Origin: Frigidibacter sp.
GTDB taxonomy: Bacteria; Pseudomonadota; Alphaproteobacteria; Rhodobacterales; Rhodobacteraceae
DNA: 64,000 nt
Direction of reading: 5' to 3'
Assembly: GCF_030695035.1 (NCBI RefSeq)
Contig: NZ_JAUYTT010000008.1
Coordinates: 186,001 to 250,000 of the forward strand
In this document: in pieces, positions 1 through 8,161 of the stretch
How positions within the stretch are numbered: the first letter of the stretch is position 1
How the letters are laid out: every line of letters begins with the position of its first letter
Program-made: the position numbers and the translations under genes
Notes under the pieces: model-generated
What the model was told of the DNA's origin: nothing
What the model saw: the letters and a program-made list of their open reading frames with translations, nothing else
Databases searched by the model: none

Positions 1-96
1 CTGTTTGCGATTACCGGCCTTGTCGAGGGCGAAGTCGCCCGCAGTGCTTTTGTTGCCGCCGCGCGGGAAGGTGGCCTGAGGGTGGTGGGGAACTGA
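1..96 (+). CDS. C-terminal end of an unidentified protein (partial)
   Basis: The frame is open from base 1 to a TGA at 94-96 and gives 31 residues ending in GGLRVVGN. The codon pattern is G/C-rich at third positions, like the real genes here, so it is probably the tail of a gene that begins outside the window. The fragment is too short to assign a family and no motif is recognisable. About 120 bases separate it from the next coding start, so it is probably not translationally coupled to it. Confidence 0.55.
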   Translation: MFAITGLVEGEVARSAFVAAAREGGLRVVGN

Positions 97-169
97 GCCT
101 TTGGCGCAGTTTCCGCAGGCAGATTATGGCTGAAAACCCCTCTAGCTGAAATATCACTTGCACCCGGCG

Positions 170-190
170 GAACTTTTCGCGAGTAAGTTC
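170..190. promoter_or_regulatory. Inverted repeat upstream of small HTH gene
   Basis: GAACTT at 170-175 is the exact inverse of AAGTTC at 185-190, with a 9-base spacer. It lies about 30 bases before the ATG at 221. A dimeric HTH protein acting on its own promoter is a reasonable guess, but a 6-base repeat can occur by chance. Confidence 0.25.
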
Positions 191-220
191 GTTCGTCTAG
201 CTTACCGACCCGGTGCACCC

Positions 221-433
221 ATGCATGATGACAGGCGCCTTTACAGACCAGACCACCCGCTGACCGCGGCCCGTGGCGCTGCGGGCCTGTCGGTCGAGCA
301 ACTGGCGCGGATTGCCGACTTTGAACCGACGGTCGTGCGGGCCATCGAAACCCGCTGCCACCGTCCGACGCTGGGGGAGCTCAATGCTCTTGCTCAGGTG
401 CTGCGGGTCAAGATCGTCGATCTGCGCGAATAG
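221..433 (+). CDS. Small helix-turn-helix (XRE-like) protein
   Basis: This 70-residue protein is almost entirely one Cro/C1-type helix-turn-helix: a first helix (LTAARGAAGLS), a turn-recognition pair (VEQLARIADFEPTVVRAIE) and a closing helix (LGELNALAQVLRV). Such proteins bind DNA as dimers. I chose the ATG at 221 because the HTH begins soon after it. An in-frame TTG at 158 would add 21 residues with no domain, and an inverted repeat at 170-190 would then lie inside the gene. No clear Shine-Dalgarno is present, so the start is uncertain. It precedes the RND efflux operon on the same strand with a 110-base gap. Whether it regulates that operon cannot be told. Confidence 0.6.
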   Translation: MHDDRRLYRPDHPLTAARGAAGLSVEQLARIADFEPTVVRAIETRCHRPTLGELNALAQVLRVKIVDLRE

Positions 434-505
434 CGCCGCGCCCCCCCGATTCTGGTATAGACTTACATATCCGGCAGATATTGACTCTGCCGCCCGAGCC
501 ATCAC

Positions 506-521
506 ATTCATGTCTCGGAAT
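506..521 (+). promoter_or_regulatory. Candidate SqrR-type operator before the RND efflux operon
   Basis: The sequence shows ATTC (506-509), eight bases, then GAAT (518-521). As I recall it, this ATTC-N8-GAAT pattern is the one described for SqrR in Rhodobacter capsulatus. It lies 22 bases before the adaptor start codon and overlaps where a promoter with the TTGACT at 481-486 would place its -10 box. A SqrR-like gene sits at the far end of the same locus. Binding is inferred, not shown. Confidence 0.45.
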
Positions 522-543
522 ATATGTCTGGAAGGATCACCCC

Positions 544-1518
544 ATGCGAGCCCTGATGCTGACCGCGCTGCTGGCTTTTGCCGCCGCGCTGCCCGCCCGC
601 GCCGACACGCTGGTGCTGGCGCCGCAAGTGGTGACCGACTGGAAGGCGGTCTCGGGCCGGATCGAAGCGCGGGACACCATTCCGGCGCGGGCGCGGCTGG
701 GGGGTACACTCATCGAAGTGACGGTGACCGAGGGCGATACGGTGCAGGCCGGCCAGCCGATTGCCGAGATCGAGGATCAGAAACTGGGCTTCCAGATCGG
801 CGCCATCGACGCGCAGCTGCAGGCCCTGCGCGCGCAGCAGGAGAATGCGCAGGCGGAGCTGACCCGGGGCGAGGAACTGCTGGCCCGCGGTGTCAGCACC
901 GCGCAGCGGCTGGATGCGCTGCGCACCCAGCTTGACGTGCTGACAGGCCAGATCGCGGCGCAGCAGGCCGAGCGCCAGATGGTGGAGCAGCAGGGGGCCG
1001 AGGGCACGGTTCTGGCGCCGGTATCAGGCCGGGTTCTGGCGGTGCCGCAAACCCGCGGCGCGGTGGTGATGGCGGGCGAGGAAGTGGCGACCATTGGCGG
1101 CGGCGGGTTCTTCCTGCGCCTTGCCGTTCCGGAGCGCCATGCCGCGCTGCTGGCCGAGGGCGCGGCGATTGGCATTGAGACGGCGACGGGCCCGGCGGAG
1201 GGCAATCTGGTCAAGGTCTATCCGCAAATCGAGAATGGCCGTGTGATCGCCGATGTCGATGTGCCGGGGCTGGACGCGGCCTTTGTCGAGGCGCGGGTGC
1301 TGGTCCGCCTGCCGATGGGCAACCGTGAGGCGCTGCTGGTGCCAGAGGGCGCCGTCTCCACCCGTTCAGGGCTCGACTTCGTCCGCGTGGCGGTGGGTGA
1401 GGATATCGTCGAACGCACCGTGGTTCTGGGAGGCGCCCACCAACTGGATGGCGCCGACATGGTCGAGGTTCTGACCGGCCTTGCCGCCGGCGACGCGGTG
1501 GTGACCGGCGATGAGTGA
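544..1518 (+). CDS. RND efflux system periplasmic adaptor subunit (HlyD/MFP family)
   Basis: A 324-residue membrane fusion protein that would link the inner-membrane RND pump at 1511 to an outer-membrane channel. Residues 1-20 form a signal peptide (MRALMLTALLAFAAALPARA). The barrel-sandwich (lipoyl-like) half-motifs are GGTLIEVTVTEGDTVQAGQP and APVSGRVLAVP, flanking a helical hairpin rich in Q, A and E. Beta-barrel and membrane-proximal segments follow. The start at 544 is preceded by GGAAGGA and begins the signal peptide; the upstream in-frame extension has neither. The gene ends inside the start of the pump gene (ATGAGTGA overlap), so the two are translationally coupled. The substrate cannot be inferred from the sequence. 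Confidence 0.92.
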   Translation: MRALMLTALLAFAAALPARADTLVLAPQVVTDWKAVSGRIEARDTIPARARLGGTLIEVTVTEGDTVQAGQPIAEIEDQKLGFQIGAIDAQLQALRAQQENAQAELTRGEELLARGVSTAQRLDALRTQLDVLTGQIAAQQAERQMVEQQGAEGTVLAPVSGRVLAVPQTRGAVVMAGEEVATIGGGGFFLRLAVPERHAALLAEGAAIGIETATGPAEGNLVKVYPQIENGRVIADVDVPGLDAAFVEARVLVRLPMGNREALLVPEGAVSTRSGLDFVRVAVGEDIVERTVVLGGAHQLDGADMVEVLTGLAAGDAVVTGDE

Positions 1519-4500
1519 AGCCCCGTTCCGCGGACCGCTTGGGCTTGCCGGCGGCCTGACCCGCGCCTTCATCCGCTCCTCGCTGACGCCGCTGTTCATC
1601 GTGGCGGCGCTGGCGGTGGGGCTGGTCGCGCTGATCAGCCTGCCGCGCGAGGAGGAGCCGCAAATCTCCGTCCCGATGGTCGACATCCACCTCAGCGCGC
1701 CGGGCCTGCGCGCCGAAGATGCGGTGAAGCTGGTGACCGAACCGCTGGAGACCATCGTCAAGGGCATCTCCGGCGTCGAGCATGTCTATTCGCAGACCGA
1801 TGACGATGGCGCGCTGGTGATGGTGCGCTTTGTGGTCGGCACCGATTCCGACACCGCGATCCTGCGGGTTCATGAGAAGATCCGCGCCAATATCGACCGG
1901 CTGCCGCAGGGCATCCCCGAGCCGCTGGTGGTGGGGCGCGGCATCGACGATGTGGCGATCGTGGCGCTGACGCTAACGGCTGCACCGGGCATCGGCGCAA
2001 ACGACCTGACCCGCGTTGCCCGCGAGCTGCGGGCCGACCTGATGAAGGTCGAGGATGTGGGCCTGACCTATCTCGTCGGCGAGGCGCCCGAGGCGATCCG
2101 CATCGCGCCCGATCCCGAGCGGCTGGCGATGTATGGCGTGACGCTGCAACAGCTTTCGGACAAGGTGCAGCAGGCCAACCGCGCCTTCTCCACCGGCCGG
2201 CTGCGTGACAGTGGCGAGCAGATCGACCTTGTCGCTGGCGCCACGTTGACCGCGCCAGCCGAGATTGCAGCGCTGCTGCTGACTGCGCGTGATGGCCGCC
2301 CGGTCTATGTGGGCGATGTCGCGGATGTGGAGTTTGTGGCCGATACCTCGGATCATATCGTCGCCAATGTCACCCGCGCCGAGGATGGCGCCCTGTCCCG
2401 CAGCCCGGCGGTGACGCTGGCGATTGCCAAGCGCGCCGGGGCCAATGCCGTGGTGGTGGCCGAGGCAATCCTGCACAAGGTCGAGATGGCGAAGGGGCAT
2501 CTGATCCCCGAGGGGATCGAGGTCCACGTCACCCGCGACTATGGCGAGACGGCGAACGAGAAATCCAACGAGCTGCTGTTCCACCTTGGTCTGGCCACCG
2601 TGTCGATCATCGCGCTGGTGCTGCTGGCCATCGGCTGGCGCGAGGGGATCGTGGTCGCCATCGTCATCCCGGTGACGATCCTGCTGACGCTGTTTTCCGC
2701 CTGGATCATGGGCTACACGCTGAACCGGGTCAGCCTGTTCGCGCTGATCTTCTCCATCGGCATCCTCGTTGACGATGCCATCGTGGTGATCGAGAATATC
2801 GCGCGTCACTGGGGCATGAAGGGGCCGGGGGACCGGATCCACAAGGCCATCGAGGCGGTGGCCGAGGTCGGCAATCCCACCATCGTTGCCACGTTGACCG
2901 TGGTCGCGGCGCTGCTGCCGATGCTCTTCGTGTCGGGGATGATGGGGCCCTACATGAGCCCGATCCCCGCCAATGCCAGCGCGGCGATGATCTTTTCCTT
3001 CTTCGTGGCGGTGATCGTAACGCCCTGGCTGATGGTCAAGATCGCTGGCCGCGCGCCGTTGCACCACGATGACGGTGGCGCCCCCGGCGGCCGGCTCGGC
3101 CGGATCTATGCCGCCGTGGCGCGCCCGATCCTGGCCACCAAGGCGCGCTCGCTGACCTTCTTGCTGGTCACGGTCGTGCTGTCCTTCGGCTCGCTGGCGC
3201 TGCTTTACACCCGCGATGTGACGGTCAAGCTGCTGCCCTTCGACAACAAGTCGGAACTGGCGGTCGTGATCGACCTGCCCGAGGGCGCGAGCGTCGAGGC
3301 GACCGATGCCGTGGCGCAGGACGTAGCCCGCGCGGCGCTGGACCTGCCAGAGGTGCTGTCGGTGCAGACCCATGCCGGGACCTCGGCCCCCTTCAACTTC
3401 AACGGCCTCGTGCGCCACTACTACCTGCGCGAGAAGCCGCACCTGGGCGAGGTGCAGATCACCCTCTCTGCCCGGGGCGAGAGGGAGCGCAGCAGCCATG
3501 CCATCGCCTTGGACCTGCGCAACCGGCTGGACGCGCTGGCGCTGCCGCCCGGCACGGTGCTGAAGACGGTGGAGCCGCCGCCCGGCCCGCCGGTGATGTC
3601 GACCCTGCTGGCCGAGGTCTATGGCCCCGATGCCGAAACCCGCCGCGCCGCTGCCGCGAAGATCAGGGCGGCCTTCGAGGCGGTGCCCTTCATCGTCGAT
3701 GTCGATGACAGTTTCGGGGAACAGCCGCGCCGGCTGCGCGCGACCATCGGCCAGGACGAGCTGGAGTTCTTCGAGGTGCAGGAGGCCGATGTCTTCGACA
3801 CGCTGCAAATCCTGAACGGCAGCACGACGGTCGGGTACTCGCACAGGGGCGAGGGGCGCCAGCCGATCCCGATCATCGTGGAGCGGGCCAAGGGCGCGCG
3901 GGTGCTGGACGAGGCGGCGCTGTCCACCCCGATCCCGGCGAACCTGCTGCCGGGCGCGCGGGGCGTGGTGGAGCTTGGCGACGTGGTGCAGATCACCGAG
4001 GAACGCGCCAGCTTCCCGGTCTTCCGCCACAATGGCCGCGAGGCCGAGATGGTGCAGGCAGAGCTTGCGGGGGATTTCGAGGCGCCGCTCTATGGCATGA
4101 TCGCCGTGGGCGAGTTGCTGGACGGCATCGACTGGGGCGAGGGAGAGCGCCCCGTGGTGCGCCTCAACGGCCAGCCCGAGGATGAGCAGGTGGTGACGCT
4201 GCTGTGGGATGGTGAATGGGAGGTGACATGGGTCACCTTCCGCGACATGGGCGCGGCCTTTGGCGTGGCGCTGCTGGGGATCTACATCCTGGTCGTGGCG
4301 CAGTTCGGCAGCTTCCGACTGCCGCTGGTGATCCTGACGCCGATCCCGCTGACCTTCATGGGCATCATGGGCGGGCACTGGCTGTTCAGCGCGCCGTTCT
4401 CGGCCCCCTCGATGATCGGCTTCATCGCGCTGGCCGGCATCATCGTGAGGAACTCGATCCTGCTGGTGGATTTCATCCGCCATGCCGACCCGACCGGCAA

Positions 4501-4708
4501 GAGCAAGGTCGATATCCTGATCGAGGCGGGGGCGATCCGCTTCAAGCCGATCCTGCTGACCGCGGTGGCGGCGATGATCGGGGCGGTGGTGATCCTGGCT
4601 GACCCGATCTTCCAGGGGCTGGCGCTGTCGCTGCTGTTCGGGCTGCTGAGCTCAACGCTGCTGACGGTGCTGGTGATCCCGGCGATCTACCGGGTGTTCC
4701 GCACCTGA
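1511..4708 (+). CDS. RND efflux pump permease (AcrB/HAE-type)
   Basis: At 1065 residues this is the usual length for a resistance-nodulation-division inner-membrane antiporter. It has one N-terminal membrane helix, two large periplasmic loops and two blocks of membrane helices. The proton-relay motif GILVDDAIVVIEN sits in the TM4 position with paired aspartates. The closing segment FIALAGIIVRNSILLVDFIR is the matching TM11 region. It overlaps the adaptor gene by 8 bases. No outer-membrane factor gene follows, so a TolC-like channel must come from elsewhere. A convergent SqrR-like regulator lies 25 bases past its stop. Together with the ATTC-N8-GAAT site this suggests sulfide or persulfide control, but the exported substrate is unknown. 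Confidence 0.95.
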   Translation: MSEAPFRGPLGLAGGLTRAFIRSSLTPLFIVAALAVGLVALISLPREEEPQISVPMVDIHLSAPGLRAEDAVKLVTEPLETIVKGISGVEHVYSQTDDDGALVMVRFVVGTDSDTAILRVHEKIRANIDRLPQGIPEPLVVGRGIDDVAIVALTLTAAPGIGANDLTRVARELRADLMKVEDVGLTYLVGEAPEAIRIAPDPERLAMYGVTLQQLSDKVQQANRAFSTGRLRDSGEQIDLVAGATLTAPAEIAALLLTARDGRPVYVGDVADVEFVADTSDHIVANVTRAEDGALSRSPAVTLAIAKRAGANAVVVAEAILHKVEMAKGHLIPEGIEVHVTRDYGETANEKSNELLFHLGLATVSIIALVLLAIGWREGIVVAIVIPVTILLTLFSAWIMGYTLNRVSLFALIFSIGILVDDAIVVIENIARHWGMKGPGDRIHKAIEAVAEVGNPTIVATLTVVAALLPMLFVSGMMGPYMSPIPANASAAMIFSFFVAVIVTPWLMVKIAGRAPLHHDDGGAPGGRLGRIYAAVARPILATKARSLTFLLVTVVLSFGSLALLYTRDVTVKLLPFDNKSELAVVIDLPEGASVEATDAVAQDVARAALDLPEVLSVQTHAGTSAPFNFNGLVRHYYLREKPHLGEVQITLSARGERERSSHAIALDLRNRLDALALPPGTVLKTVEPPPGPPVMSTLLAEVYGPDAETRRAAAAKIRAAFEAVPFIVDVDDSFGEQPRRLRATIGQDELEFFEVQEADVFDTLQILNGSTTVGYSHRGEGRQPIPIIVERAKGARVLDEAALSTPIPANLLPGARGVVELGDVVQITEERASFPVFRHNGREAEMVQAELAGDFEAPLYGMIAVGELLDGIDWGEGERPVVRLNGQPEDEQVVTLLWDGEWEVTWVTFRDMGAAFGVALLGIYILVVAQFGSFRLPLVILTPIPLTFMGIMGGHWLFSAPFSAPSMIGFIALAGIIVRNSILLVDFIRHADPTGKSKVDILIEAGAIRFKPILLTAVAAMIGAVVILADPIFQGLALSLLFGLLSSTLLTVLVIPAIYRVFRT

Positions 4709-4733
4709 GGCACCTTTGGCCTCCGATGCCGCC

Positions 4734-5090
4734 TCAGGCGGCGTCGGGGGCGCAGAACATCTCGTAGAGCATCCCGACCAGCCGCGCGGCCTTGGGGTCG
4801 CTCAGCGAGTAATAGATCGCCTTGCCCTCACGCCGGGCCGCGACCAGCCCTTCCATGCGCAGCCGTGCCAGTTGCTGGCTGACCGCCGCCTGCCGCGAGG
4901 AGAGCAGGGTTTCCAGCTCTGTCACCGATTTCTCGCCGGCGGACAGGTGGCACAGGATCATCAGCCGCCCTTCATGCGCCAGCGCCTTGAGCAGGTTGGA
5001 GGCATCCTGCGCACGCGCCATCATATCCTCGGCATCGAGCGGAGGGCAGGCGGCATTGGCGTCTTGGTCGGTGCGTTCGTCGATCAGCAT
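4734..5090 (-). CDS. ArsR-family regulator of the SqrR/BigR persulfide-sensing type
   Basis: A 118-residue winged-helix repressor. The core NLLKALAHEGRLMILCHL and the recognition helix SSRQAAVSQQLARLRMEGLV match the SqrR/BigR branch rather than the metal-sensing ArsR proteins. Cysteines lie at 15, 47 and 113. The 47-to-113 spacing of 66 equals that of the two redox cysteines of R. capsulatus SqrR (41 and 107), which form a polysulfide bridge when reactive sulfur rises. The extra Cys15 also matches SqrR Cys9 in spacing. Its gene is convergent with the RND operon, which is its likely target by proximity. A palindrome at 5092-5108 covers its ribosome-binding site. SqrR proper controls sulfide oxidation genes; none is seen here. 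Confidence 0.85.
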   Translation of the reverse strand: MLIDERTDQDANAACPPLDAEDMMARAQDASNLLKALAHEGRLMILCHLSAGEKSVTELETLLSSRQAAVSQQLARLRMEGLVAARREGKAIYYSLSDPKAARLVGMLYEMFCAPDAA

Positions 5091-5091
5091 G

Positions 5092-5108
5092 AAAAACCCC
5101 GGGTTTTT
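5092..5108 (-). promoter_or_regulatory. Palindrome covering the SqrR-like gene's ribosome-binding region
   Basis: Eight-base arms AAAAACCC and GGGTTTTT flank a single base, ending one base before the start codon read on the minus strand. The only Shine-Dalgarno-like GGGG lies inside the palindrome. It could be a terminator for the upstream flavin reductase gene on the same strand, an RNA hairpin that lowers translation of the regulator, or a DNA operator. The sequence alone does not decide. Confidence 0.45.
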
Positions 5109-5180
5109 ACGTATCTAGCATTTCAGCGGCGGATTGCTACTGCCTGACGGGCATGCAAAGCCCTGCCGGGCCGAAATCGC

Positions 5181-5666
5181 CTAACCGTGATGCAGGAAAT
5201 CGCCATAGCGCCCGCCCCAGAACAGCAGGGGATCGCCGGTGGTGGTTGTCGCGCGCAGCACCTCTCCCACCAGAATCGCATGATCGCCGCCCTCATGCAC
5301 CGCATGGGCGCGGCAATCGAAACGGGCGAGGCAGCCGGGCAGCAGCGGCTGGCCCTCGGGCGTGGCCTCGAGCGGAATGCTGTCGAAATCGGCGCCGGAG
5401 CGGGCGAAGCGGCGGCAGAGCTCCAGCTGATCCGAGCCCAGCACATGGATTGCGTAGTGGCTCGCGCCGGCGAAGGCCGCGAAGCGCGAGGAGGTGCGGG
5501 CCGGGCACCACAGCACCAACGGCGGGTCCAGCGACAGCGAGGTGAAGCTGTTGGCGGTGATGCCAACCGGGCCTTGCGGGCCTTCGGTGGTGACGATGGT
5601 CACGCCGGTGGCGTAGCGCCCAAGCGCCTCGCGCAGGGCCAGCGCGGCGGGGGAGGGGGCGCTCAT
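5181..5666 (-). CDS. Flavin reductase family protein (FMN-binding split barrel)
   Basis: A 161-residue protein of the flavin-reductase (HpaC/RutF-like) fold, which supplies reduced FMN or FAD to monooxygenases using NAD(P)H. The opening [18 protein letters not shown] and [19 protein letters not shown] are the family's flavin-phosphate-binding signature, and the end GRYGDFLHH is the usual close. The ATG at 5666 was chosen because AAGGAC precedes it by about ten bases and the fold begins there. A longer frame runs up to 5813 but is proline/arginine-rich shadow sequence. It lies between the SqrR-like gene and the LysR gene on the same strand. No partner monooxygenase is visible. Confidence 0.85.
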   Translation of the reverse strand: MSAPSPAALALREALGRYATGVTIVTTEGPQGPVGITANSFTSLSLDPPLVLWCPARTSSRFAAFAGASHYAIHVLGSDQLELCRRFARSGADFDSIPLEATPEGQPLLPGCLARFDCRAHAVHEGGDHAILVGEVLRATTTTGDPLLFWGGRYGDFLHHG

Positions 5667-5769
5667 GCGCGGCTGTCCTTGCCAAGGCGCGCTGCCGGGG
5701 TGTGCTGGGATCGTGTCATGCCTGCCGCCTTTGTTCCTGTGCCGTCTGTCGCCGGATGCCCCTCTCCCG

Positions 5770-6711
5770 TCAACCCCGCCCGGGCTTGGTCGGCGGCACG
5801 GGGATCCAGGCATTGGCAGGGTTGCGCAACTCCTCCACCAGAACGTCGATGAAGGCCCGCAGCCGCGCCGTCGCCGATTGAGGTGAAGGATATACGAACG
5901 AGATCTCTTTCCGGTTTCCTTCCCACTCTGGCAAAAGCCGGATCAGCCGTCCGGATTGCAGATCGGGCCCGACCAGCAGATAGGGCAGCAGCGAAAGGCC
6001 TGCGCCCGCCATCACCGCCTCGCGGATCGCCAGCGCCGATCCGAGGCTCAGCGCCGGCACCGGCACCACCTGCCGCGACGCACCGTCCGAGGCGCGCACG
6101 AAATCCCAGCTGCCCCAATAGGCCGGGGTCACACCGACGACGGGGAAGCGGGCGATATCCTCGGGCTCTTGCAGGTCCGCCAGCCCCTGCAGGCCGGGCG
6201 GGGCGACCAGCACCGCCGCCGCCTCGCCAAGCCGCCGGGCCCCGTGGCTGCTGTCTTCCAGCGGGCCGACGCGCAGGACGCCATCGAAGCCCTCTTCCAG
6301 CATGTCGGGCGGCCGGTCGAGGAAGACGCATTCCAGCGTGATATCCGGGTGCCGGGCGCGGAGCGCAGCGCCGACCCGGCCCATGATCAGCTGCCCGAAC
6401 ATCTGCGGCACCGCGATGCGCAGGTGCCCCCGCGGGGCCGAGCCGGAATCGCTCAGCGCGCGGCGGATGTCTTCGGCCTCGCTCAGCAGCCGGTCGGCGC
6501 GGGCCACCAGCACCTCGCCCTCGGCGGTCAGCCGCAGCTGGCGGGTGGTGCGCTCGATCAGGCGCACGCCAAGCCGGTCTTCCAGATCGCGCACCCGTTT
6601 GGAGACGGTGGATTTCGGCACCCGCAAGGCCCGCGCGGCGTTGGAGAAGGAGCCTTCGCGCGCGACCGACCGGAAGGCGCGGACGGCTGAGAGGTCGAGG
6701 TCATTGTCCAT
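5770..6711 (-). CDS. LysR-family transcriptional regulator
   Basis: A 313-residue LysR regulator with the N-terminal winged HTH ([20 protein letters not shown], then [19 protein letters not shown]) and a periplasmic-binding-like effector domain from about residue 90 ([14 protein letters not shown]). I chose MDNDLDL at 6711; a start 21 bases upstream would run into the operator. It is divergent from an MFS transporter. The 132-base gap holds a perfect 9-base inverted repeat that touches this start codon, the normal arrangement for an autoregulated LysR gene controlling its neighbour. The subfamily resembles the regulators of drug or efflux genes; the effector is unknown. Confidence 0.9.
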   Translation of the reverse strand: MDNDLDLSAVRAFRSVAREGSFSNAARALRVPKSTVSKRVRDLEDRLGVRLIERTTRQLRLTAEGEVLVARADRLLSEAEDIRRALSDSGSAPRGHLRIAVPQMFGQLIMGRVGAALRARHPDITLECVFLDRPPDMLEEGFDGVLRVGPLEDSSHGARRLGEAAAVLVAPPGLQGLADLQEPEDIARFPVVGVTPAYWGSWDFVRASDGASRQVVPVPALSLGSALAIREAVMAGAGLSLLPYLLVGPDLQSGRLIRLLPEWEGNRKEISFVYPSPQSATARLRAFIDVLVEELRNPANAWIPVPPTKPGRG

Positions 6712-6715
6712 ATAT

Positions 6716-6751
6716 CTGCACAAGCCTTCCAATGATGCGGGTCTTGTGCAG
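6716..6751. promoter_or_regulatory. Inverted repeat, likely operator between lysR and MFS gene
   Basis: CTGCACAAG (6716-6724) and CTTGTGCAG (6743-6751) are exact inverses with an 18-base spacer. The arms are 27 bases centre to centre, about two and a half helical turns. The left arm starts five bases upstream of the LysR start codon. It is the best candidate for the LysR binding site controlling both divergent genes. Confidence 0.6.
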
Positions 6752-6843
6752 TATCATGCCCTGACCTTAAATTGGGTGCAAGGAACCTCTCTGGCGGCGG
6801 CTGGCTTTGCTATGCCTCGCTGGCCCCAACAGGACTGCCCCCA

Positions 6844-8064
6844 ATGACCACATCCACCATGCCAGTGCCGCAGGCACCGGGACGGCTCGTCACCGTCGCC
6901 GTGCTGCTTGTCGCCTCGATGACGATCATGGCCAATGCCACGATTTCGCCGTCTCTGCCGGGACTCAAGGCGCATTTCGCCGATGCCGACGGGATCGAGA
7001 CGCTGTCGGCGCTGATCCTGACCTTGCCGTCGCTGTCGGTGATCCTGACGGCGGGGCTGTTCGGCTATCTGGCGGACCGGATGGACAGGCGGTTGCTGCT
7101 GGCCTTTGCCACCGCGGTCTATGCCATTGGCGGCGGGTCGGGGCTGGTGGCCGAGACGCTGCCGCAGTTGCTGATGGGCCGCCTGCTGCTGGGGATCGGC
7201 GTCGCGGGCAGCATGACGCTGGCGATGGCCTATGCCGCTGACCTGTGGCAGGGCGAGGCGCGGGCGCGGTTCATGGGGCTGCAGGGCGCCTCGATGTCGG
7301 GAGGCGGCGTGGTGGTGATGCTGCTGGGGGGCGCGCTTGCGGCGCTGCACTGGCGGGGGGCCTTCGGGGTGTATCTGCTGGCGCTGCCGATTGCGGCGCT
7401 GGCGCTGACCGCGCTTTGGCCATACGCCCGCCGGGTGCAGCCGGCGGCGCCCATCGCCGGGGATCGCGCGCCGGTTGGCTTTCCCTGGTCGACCTTCGCC
7501 TTTGTCGGCGGGCTGTCCTTCCTGTTCATGGCGACCTTCTACGTGATGCCGACGCGGGTACCGTTCCGTCTGGCCGAGATCGGGGTGACCAACTCGCTGA
7601 TCGTCGGGCTGGTGATGGCGGGGGTGATGGTCACCTCGGTGCCGGGCGCGCTGATGTATGGCAAGATCCGCCGGTATCTTTCGGAAATGGCGATCTTTGC
7701 AGCCAGCTTCGGGTTGATGGCGGTTGGGCTCTTCACCGTGTCGCAGTCAGGCAGCCTCTGGGGCGTAGCCCTTGGCGGGATGATCGCGGGGGCCGGGATG
7801 GGCCCGGCGATGCCAAATTACAGCACCTATCTGATGGCCAAGGTGCCGCCCGCGGCGCGGGGCCGGGCGGCGGGGCTGCTCACCACCAGCTTCTTCGCCG
7901 GGCAGTTCGCCTCGCCGCTGGTCTCGGCACCGCTGGTGGCAAACTTCGGGATCAGCGGCGCGTTTCTGGCGCTGTCGGTGGCGCTGCTGGTCATCGGGAT
8001 CGCGCTTGGTTTGCGTGCCTGGCATGAGGGTTCGGGTCGCCGCAGGGCCTGGGCCGACGTGTGA
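6844..8064 (+). CDS. MFS transporter (12-TM drug/metabolite:proton antiporter type)
   Basis: A 406-residue major facilitator superfamily protein with twelve predicted membrane helices. The loop 2-3 signature is present as GLFGYLADRMDRRLLL, and the first helix contains the TISPSLPGL pattern typical of the Bcr/EmrB-like drug-efflux branch. The ATG at 6844 was chosen because the helix pattern begins shortly after MTTSTMPVPQ; the longer frame from 6772 runs through the promoter region. It is divergent from the LysR gene with a shared operator candidate, which suggests inducible export of a small molecule. The substrate cannot be read from the sequence. Confidence 0.9.
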   Translation: MTTSTMPVPQAPGRLVTVAVLLVASMTIMANATISPSLPGLKAHFADADGIETLSALILTLPSLSVILTAGLFGYLADRMDRRLLLAFATAVYAIGGGSGLVAETLPQLLMGRLLLGIGVAGSMTLAMAYAADLWQGEARARFMGLQGASMSGGGVVVMLLGGALAALHWRGAFGVYLLALPIAALALTALWPYARRVQPAAPIAGDRAPVGFPWSTFAFVGGLSFLFMATFYVMPTRVPFRLAEIGVTNSLIVGLVMAGVMVTSVPGALMYGKIRRYLSEMAIFAASFGLMAVGLFTVSQSGSLWGVALGGMIAGAGMGPAMPNYSTYLMAKVPPAARGRAAGLLTTSFFAGQFASPLVSAPLVANFGISGAFLALSVALLVIGIALGLRAWHEGSGRRRAWADV

Positions 8065-8080
8065 CGCCGGGGCAGGGGGT

Positions 8081-8111
8081 TCGTCATCAAACATTCGCAA
8101 ATCTGTAGCAT
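8081..8111 (+). promoter_or_regulatory. Weak Pho-box-like promoter region before phnC
   Basis: TCGTCAT at 8081-8087 matches the CTGTCAT half-site at five of seven positions, followed by an A-rich four-base spacer and a poor second half (CATTCGC). TAGCAT at 8106-8111 could be the -10 box. Phosphonate transporters are usually PhoB-regulated, which makes a site here likely, but this match is weak. Confidence 0.25.
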
Positions 8112-8161
8112 CTGCGTGACCCCCAAGGCTTAGCACCGCCCCGAGCAAGACAGGGGGCTTC

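Noticed and set aside
8081-8111. Pho box in front of phnC
   Set aside because: Only one half-site is reasonable (five of seven) and the second is poor. Kept as a low-confidence feature, not as a finding.
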